Positions 58,533 to 64,000 of a DNA stretch of 64,000 nucleotides are shown here, in pieces. Numbering within the stretch: the first letter of the stretch is position 1; each line of letters starts with the position of its first letter. The position numbers and the translations under genes were made by a program. Below the pieces are notes generated by a model. That model saw only the letters and a list, made by a program, of their open reading frames with translations. It searched no databases and was not told where the DNA came from. Origin of the DNA: Bilabrum cf. latius (taxonomy: Eukaryota; Bigyra: Bicosoecida; Bigyra; Bicosoecida); the NCBI GenBank assembly GCA_965178125.1, contig OZ237743.1, forward strand, positions 1,116,001-1,180,000, written 5' to 3'.

Positions 58533-58895
58533 AAGCCCCTACAACTTAATAAACGGGCTAGAATTTAATAAAATATTTTAATATAACCGCTATATTAAAA
58601 TCTATACGATGGCTATATCCACAAATTGCGTATAATTATATAGTATTTCTAGCAAAACGTGGATGTAGGGCCTCTTGTGAAGGTGGTATGGGACCTTTAG
58701 ATAATTTTTAAAAATAGTTCCATCACTTTAGAAGGTGTTAAAATACACCATTCATATCACAATCTATTTTTTAGGGCTAAATGGCAAAAATCACCTTTTA
58801 CCTTCATTAATTATTATAGCCCCTTTAAGCCCTCTATAATTAAATATGGCGTTTAAAATAGTTTAAAAATATATTTCTAATAATATATATAGAAA
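58533..58895. other. viral intergenic region containing repeat R2
   Basis: 363 bp, AT-rich, no ORF. It holds R2 (58601-58730) and probably the promoter of the primase-helicase gene. Confidence 0.5.
58601..58730 (+). ncRNA. structured direct repeat R2, possible RNA element
   Basis: Second copy of the R1 element, 2,824 bp downstream in the same orientation. Stems: ATCCAC (58617-58622) with GTGGAT (58659-58664), and ATGGGAC (58688-58694) with GTTCCAT (58717-58723); the intervening loops differ from R1, which is what a conserved structure with free loops would show. Confidence 0.5.
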
Positions 58896-61673
58896 ATGAA
58901 TAATAAAAACCTCGTTAGTTTCCCCATCAAGCACAATCAAAAAATACCTGATGTTAAAAGCTGGCGATATCTCACCAAACCCGAGCCTAAACGATTTAAT
59001 AATCAGAATATGGCTATTATCACCGGAGAAATTAATAATATAACCGTGTTTGATATTGATTCATATAAATGGAGCGATAAGAAGGAGCATTTATTCATCA
59101 AGAAATTTTCAGATGACTTTGTGAAGCGGTTCAACACATTCACGGTTAAAACAGCGGGTGGAGGGTATCATCTATATTTTAAATATGATTAGAATATATT
59201 AACTACCACCAATAGAGATATTGACGTTGATATTAGGAATGATGGGGCTTATGTAGTGGCACCACCAAGTGGCATAAATGGGTCAAAATACGAAGTTATT
59301 AATAATGTAGAAATAAAAAAATGTCCTAAGGAGCTTTATAAATTTTATGAAAAGTATATTATTAAATCCTCTAAGAAATCCAACGTAAAAGGGGCGAGTA
59401 AAAGGATATCAAAAATTGATAATCAAGATGTGAATAACTGTATGATGAAATTCATTTTAAATGGTAAAGACTGGTCAATTATATTAAATAGACTAGATAA
59501 GAAATATTTAAATAATTATAGTGATTGGTATAAAGCAACCCTAGCGAGTAAATATTTAGGATTTAAGAAGGAGTGGTAGGAGTGGAGCAAGAAGGGCAAT
59601 AAATACGACTACCACAAAAATAACAAGGTGTGGAACTCTATCCATTATTTTGATAAGTTAAAAACCTTTAATTTAGTTAATTCAATAATTTAGAATGATA
59701 AAAGTTTAAAGGCATTTGTGAAAGATAAGTATATTTCAAAGTGTTATTATCGTCCTTATGACGAGAATATTAACGGGTATACAGAAATTAATAAACCTAA
59801 ATTAGATGATATAGAGAAGCCCGAACGATTTTTTAAATATGAATATAATTATGTGGTAAAAAGTGATACAGGAACAGGTAAAACAACAGCATTTAAGAAA
59901 TACATTAAACAGGTTCAAACGCCGTTCTTATCCATTGTATCCCGTGTATGTTTAGGCACAGAGCAATACGAGAGCTTTTTAAATGAAGATATTAAATGTG
60001 AGTTCTACCAGAATAAAACTTTTGATTTTGGATAGTCTCTTATTATTACGCCGGAAAGTATCCCCCAAATTGTGAATTATGATTTTTCTAAATACATCGT
60101 ATTTTTGGATGAATTCAATAGCATTATAGAGCATATATTAAGTTCTACCACGATGAATAATAATAGGGTTCTTGTATTATTTATTATTTTAAAAATGATA
60201 AGGACGTGTAAATAGTTTATTGCTGTAGATGCTGACATATCCCAGATAGCGATGAAATTTTTAAAATGTGCTGGAGTAGAATTTAGCTTCATTAAGAATA
60301 AATATAAGCATTTTAAGGACGTAAAAGTATATTTTGAAAAAGACCAATAGAAATTTTACGATAAATTAAAAAGTGAAGATAAATTTATACTGGCGTGTGA
60401 TAGCAAGAAGAACGCAGATACATTTTATAAAATGTTATGTAAAGATGGTATAGAGGACGTTAAATTAATTACTAGTGATTTATTACCTGATGAGGATGTG
60501 AGCTTAGATAAATATGATAAAATTATATTTAGTCCTAAAGTCATTTACGGATTAGATAGTGTAATGGAGCGCCCAGTGTATGGATTATATAAAGGAAAAA
60601 CGATTCTACCGCCGTAGATGATGTAGCAACTGGCAAGATGTAGAAATCCCGAATATATGAATATATATTTTGAAGATGTAAAATCCATTTATCCAAGATA
60701 TGAGAATTTAAAGGAGGTATAGACGACCTTAAATATGGAAATTAACGCATAGACAGATTTATATACTAAATTAGAAAAATACGAAAAAAGGATAATGTAG
60801 GAGAATGATATTGACATTGATATTTTTGAGGGAGAAGATGATGAAGAGATAGCCCATAAAGCAATGATAGAGGCATCATATAAGGTTTATTTACCACTCA
60901 AGAAATTATATAATTTCAAATGTGATACATACGAAACAAATAAATATATTCATTTATAGCTTATTCTTAAAAACAGGGGTGCCGATGTATAGGTGGATAA
61001 GGAATTACCACAACGAATGAATAAATAGCAGATGAAAGAGGCGACAATGGAGATACTACAAGAAAAGATTGATTCATTTGATGTAGAGAACGACCATATA
61101 AAAAGAAGAATTGAAATTTTAGGGCTACCAGAGACAGCCATAACGGAGGATATTAAAATGTTATTAATTGATAATTACAAATTAATGAATTATTTTAATT
61201 ATGCTAATTTCAAGAGAAAAGATAAATATAAACTAATGACAGAATTAAAGGATAGAAAGGATTTTAAGGATGAGAAAGCAAAAAGTACAAAGAATAAAAT
61301 AATCATATTGTAGGAGATGTTATAGACGCTTAAATTGAATAAATTTGATTTAAGTTATACACGTAAAAATGAGAAATCCATTAAATATATAGAAATGGGT
61401 AAAAGATATGTAGAAGTAAGCGGGGCGAGATTATAGAAGCCAATAGAAACCGATAGTGAATTACACGGGGCAATAGTAAAATTATATAAGTAGTTATTTG
61501 GAAATATTAAAACCTCTTGGAGTATGGGAAATAAAAAGGATAAAAAGGATAGAGAATTAAGAATTAAATTCACCAAGGAGAAAGAATTATTTGATGAAGT
61601 TTATAAATATTAGTATCCCGAAATGAAGGACGTATACAAGGAATCCAACGAACGATTAGATTAGAATATTTAA
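58896..61673 (+). CDS. AEP primase-polymerase fused to UL9/origin-binding-type helicase
   Basis: Viral replication protein, 925 residues, ATG 58896 to TAA 61671-61673, crossing about 20 TAG codons. N-terminal prim-pol domain (1-190): NMAIITGEINNITVFDID, the TAGGGYHLYF strand and DVDIRNDGAYVVAPPS. A superfamily 2-type helicase follows: Walker A DTGTGKTT (326-331), Walker B FLDEFN (D405-E406), and a motif VI region [Q574]MM[Q577]QLARCRN in which Q574 and Q577 are TAG codons; Q577 occupies the motif's conserved Gln. This layout is known from large DNA viruses and polinton-like viruses. The C-terminal 250 residues are charged and helical. Standard-code annotation would split it into five or more pieces. 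Confidence 0.9.
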
Positions 61674-61731
61674 TACCTTTTTTATGTGTTTAAAATAACT
61701 TAAACATTATATATTTATATAATATATAGTG

Positions 61732-62034
61732 ATGAGCGATATTTAGAGTTCAAGCAATACATAGGAACAACCAAAAATTAATTATATGTAGGAATATTAC
61801 AAAACAAACAAAGACAAATGGAATAAAAAATATTTAGCTAGAGGAAATGAAAAAGTTAAATGCGATGTGTGTGATTGTTATTATAGAAGGAAGGACAGAA
61901 CGAGACACGAACGAACGAAGAAACACCAAAAAAATCTCAAAGAACCAAAAAAGGATATACTAGAGGAATATATCAAGAAACTTAATCAAACCCTGCTTAA
62001 TAGCGGGATTAAACCACCGGAGATATCAATTTAA
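61732..62034 (+). CDS. small viral C2H2 zinc-finger protein
   Basis: ATG 61732 to TAA 62032-62034, 100 residues, with three TAG codons in the first 20. A C2H2-like motif is visible: CDVC, then a basic spacer and H....H (RTRHERTKKH). The flanks are Lys/Glu-rich. Such short single-finger proteins are common in nucleocytoplasmic and polinton-like viruses; a DNA-binding or packaging role is an inference. The gene follows the primase-helicase by 58 bp. Confidence 0.7.
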
Positions 62035-62076
62035 ATTTATCTATTTATTTATTTTTTTTATAAATAAAAAGATTTT

Positions 62077-62598
62077 TCAACCTTTAATAACCATCCAATT
62101 AGCCGACCAATCATTAGAGGAATTACCACCCGTTAAATGAATCGTAAATCCATCGGTTCCTGCTACTACGTGGGAAAATTCAACCGGCTCACTGGCGGGG
62201 GTGATTGTAGTAATAAAAACCAAATCACTAGAAGTCATACCCGGAACACTAGCAAATTCAGTAGCACCTCCACCACTCCAATTTACCCTTCCTTTATGCG
62301 CTACGGTGTTATTTGCTACTACTTCACCTTTTACGGTTAAATCACATTCGTGACCGTCTTCATCAAAACTCATAACTAAACCAGCAGATGCGGTATTGGC
62401 ACCGAATCGTAAAGCTTGACCCGAAGTGATGTAAGAAATACCCTTACTGTCAAGATGTAATCCTGCGTTGCTAACAACTACATCACTACTATTCACAACA
62501 GCATTTACATATAGACCACTACTATCTAATCTACCAGTTGCGACATTCTTACATTGAATAGATATATCATTAGGTTGCGATAATCTTGCTAAGCTCAT
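62077..62598 (-). CDS. fibre- or tail-like viral structural protein
   Basis: ATG 62598 to TGA 62077, 173 residues, no TAG. Composition is Ser/Thr/Gly/Asn/Val-rich with short beta-strand periodicity (VVVSNAGLHLDSKGISYITSG), as in phage and virus fibres. The C-terminal part, VFITTITPASEPVEF.. and SANWMVIKG, resembles the common head-fibre or tail-fibre C-terminal module ending in NW-x-VI. Family assignment is by this resemblance only. It is the only viral gene here without internal TAG. Confidence 0.6.
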   Translation of the reverse strand: MSLARLSQPNDISIQCKNVATGRLDSSGLYVNAVVNSSDVVVSNAGLHLDSKGISYITSGQALRFGANTASAGLVMSFDEDGHECDLTVKGEVVANNTVAHKGRVNWSGGGATEFASVPGMTSSDLVFITTITPASEPVEFSHVVAGTDGFTIHLTGGNSSNDWSANWMVIKG

Positions 62599-62651
62599 TT
62601 TTTGTATATATAAATAAGAGAAAAACTAAAACTTATATCAAACCTATAATA

Positions 62652-63359
62652 TTAAACTTTCATTAATTTTTTAGCTCTATCTACGGCGTCCATAAAGCTA
62701 TCTTTTAATGTTGGTTCATTCCATAATACAAACCTAGACCAAAAAGCGGGGGATTTATAGTCTTTAAAGTCTTCATTTATTGAATGTCTTTTAATATAAT
62801 TTTTCTTTTTACGGTTTGCTTCCTTCTCTCCATCTTTATTATAATATTGTATAAAGTCCATATAAGGGGTACCATCATTCTTAATTCCACCAAAATGAAC
62901 AGTAAACAGAATATTATTACCTTGAACTACTTTAATCATATATTTTTTATTTGATTTAGTTGATTTATATAAATTAAAAACTGGTTTAGGTCTAAATGAT
63001 TTCACGTGTCCGTTATTAAATTTTTCCTTCATTGCTTCCTCTATTTCTTCCGTGTCTAATTCTCCAAAGGTTAAAGGGGTCTCTTTATTTATTCTTTTAG
63101 TGGGTCTATATATATCTCCTTTTTCCTAATATCCCTTTTCTCCCTTCTAATTCTTCCAATCCTCTAATTTCCACCTTCTTAAATTTTTCTATGCTTCATT
63201 TAATTTAATTTTATCATATGTCCCCCCTAGTTTTTTATAACGAGCAAAATATGCTAATGAACGATAAGCTGAAGGCTTTTTATACGTTCTATTTACTTTC
63301 TCAACTGCCTGACGCCATAATTTAGGACTATTAACATAATTAGGTATATTATCATTCAT
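62652..63359 (-). CDS. viral protein with DUF5872-like and DUF5754-like regions
   Basis: ATG 63359 to TAA 62652, 235 residues, three TAG codons read as Gln. The N-terminal half has SAYRSLAYFARYKKLGGTY and a RWKLEDWK block followed by YRPTKRINKETPLT, features I associate with DUF5872. The C-terminal half has KKYMIKVV, VHFGGI, YIKRHSINEDF and FWSRFVLWNEPTLKDSF, features of DUF5754. Both families are widespread in algal large DNA viruses and polinton-like viruses and lack known function. Without UAG=Gln only the second half would be called (from ATG 63032). Confidence 0.75.
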
Positions 63360-63367
63360 CTATATAA

Positions 63368-63526
63368 TTAATAAAATGATAATTTTTTAATTGCGTGAGC
63401 CGTTTTCTTTCTATATTCTTCATAGAGTCTTTTATTATTTGGATTCTTCATTAATTTATTTTTTACCTTCTTTAATGCCTTCTTAATAGCATACTAAACA
63501 AAGATATTACTAATAATATTAATCAT
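63368..63526 (-). CDS. small viral protein with hydrophobic N-terminus
   Basis: ATG 63526 to TAA 63368, 52 residues, one TAG at codon 12. The first dozen residues (MIINIISNIFV) are hydrophobic and the rest is Lys/Asn-rich, like a minor membrane or virion peptide. It starts only nine bases before the start of the next gene's tail and is too short for standard ORF calling. Function unknown. Confidence 0.5.
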
Positions 63527-63553
63527 ATATTATATAATTAATAAATATTTAAT

Positions 63554-64000
63554 TCAAAGCATTAAACCGCCTTTTTTTCCTTTCCTTGATATAATTTCTT
63601 CTTTTTCATTTACGACCATTAAATCATTCTATCCGTGGATAATTAATTTCTATCCTTCTTCATTAATCTATTCTTTTTTATATTCACCTAATTCTTTACC
63701 TACTTTAAAATTTAATCTTTTGTTAAATGTGATACTGTCGGTGTGAATTCGTATAATATGTTTAGCGTTGTTCTTATTCACTTTCTTCATCAATCGTTGT
63801 CTTCCATATGCCAGAATAAAAGGTTTCAATTTTCCCCAGCTATATTTAAAGGGTACTTTATGTTTCAAATGATAAATAAATTCTCCGTCATTATCCATTT
63901 CTACACGGTCAATATCAAATTTATCTATATTTATTTTTTTATCGTCTTTTGATGTAATTGTCTTTTTAGAGGAACTACATAATTTACCCCATAATGAATT
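63554..64000 (-). CDS. polB: protein-primed-type DNA polymerase B, C-terminal part (continues beyond window)
   Basis: The frame enters from the right edge and ends at TGA 63554-63556; 148 residues are visible, with three TAG codons read as Gln. It starts with the motif B end NSLWGKL and continues to LKPFILAYGRQRL and the motif C region RIHTDSI, then GKELGEYKKE, the thumb start typical of viral and polinton polymerases. Motif C reads HTDS, where family B enzymes usually have DTDS. The rest of the palm, the exonuclease domain and the start lie outside the window. Presence of polB with AEP primase-helicase supports a polinton-like virus. Confidence 0.85.

Larger units (their letters stand above)
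55577..64000. mobile_element. endogenous polinton-like virus (PLV), right part beyond the window
   Basis: At about 55575 the base composition drops sharply and remains AT-rich to the end. The segment carries viral replication and virion-type genes: AEP primase-helicase, DNA polymerase B of the protein-primed type, a DUF5872/DUF5754-like protein, a fibre-like protein and small unknown genes. Genes on both strands are compact and almost intronless. All use TAG as Gln, as the host does. No terminal inverted repeat could be tested because only one end is in view, and major capsid, ATPase and integrase genes are not in the window; they would be expected further right. The left boundary is placed by composition only. 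Confidence 0.8.

Noticed and set aside
55777-58730. R1/R2 as CRISPR repeats or tRNA genes
   Set aside because: Only two copies far apart, no spacers, and no cloverleaf or tRNA box sequences.
55577-64000. AT-rich end as bacterial or contaminant sequence
   Set aside because: Gene content is viral, TAG is used as Gln as in the host, and one gene is spliced.

Overview
The window is nuclear DNA of a unicellular eukaryote. Host genes are GC-rich, have short GT-AG introns (about 75-265 nt, acceptors often ending in GCAG), and include ESCRT-III SNF7/CHMP4, dolichol-phosphate mannosyltransferase, Mpv17, a protein-isoaspartate methyltransferase and a plant DEAH11/12-like helicase-RBR protein. I cannot name the lineage.

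The main result is that UAG is a sense codon read as glutamine, while UGA and UAA stay as stops. Read with the standard code, most genes look shattered; with UAG=Gln they close into single reading frames. The best calibrating sites are the invariant Gln of the dolichol-phosphate mannosyltransferase F-Q-M motif (TAG at 929-931) and the helicase motif VI Gln of the viral replication protein (TAG at 60615-60626). All coordinates below use this code.

Layout: 1-4.1 kb, housekeeping genes. 4.6-10.8 kb, two convergent paralogues of an unknown membrane protein with a Cys-rich ectodomain, flanking an Mpv17 gene. 11-18.4 kb, two long low-complexity proteins. 18.5-23.7 kb, a drug/metabolite-type transporter and a nuclear-looking protein with two repressor-like HTH repeats. 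24.2-27.1 kb, a multi-pass membrane protein. 27.3-45.9 kb, three secreted carbohydrate-active enzymes (two six-hairpin type, one GH28), a 564-bp duplicated fragment of the first, and on the opposite strand an intronless frame of about 2,890 codons. 46.4-54.8 kb, a 2,769-residue NYN nuclease - DEAH helicase - RBR fusion.

From about 55.58 kb to the end the DNA becomes AT-rich and carries an endogenous polinton-like virus (PLV), truncated by the window edge: AEP primase-helicase, protein-primed-type DNA polymerase B C-terminus, a DUF5872/DUF5754-like protein, a fibre-like protein, a C2H2 protein and several unknown genes, plus two ~130-nt structured direct repeats. The viral genes use the same UAG=Gln code, so virus and host share it.
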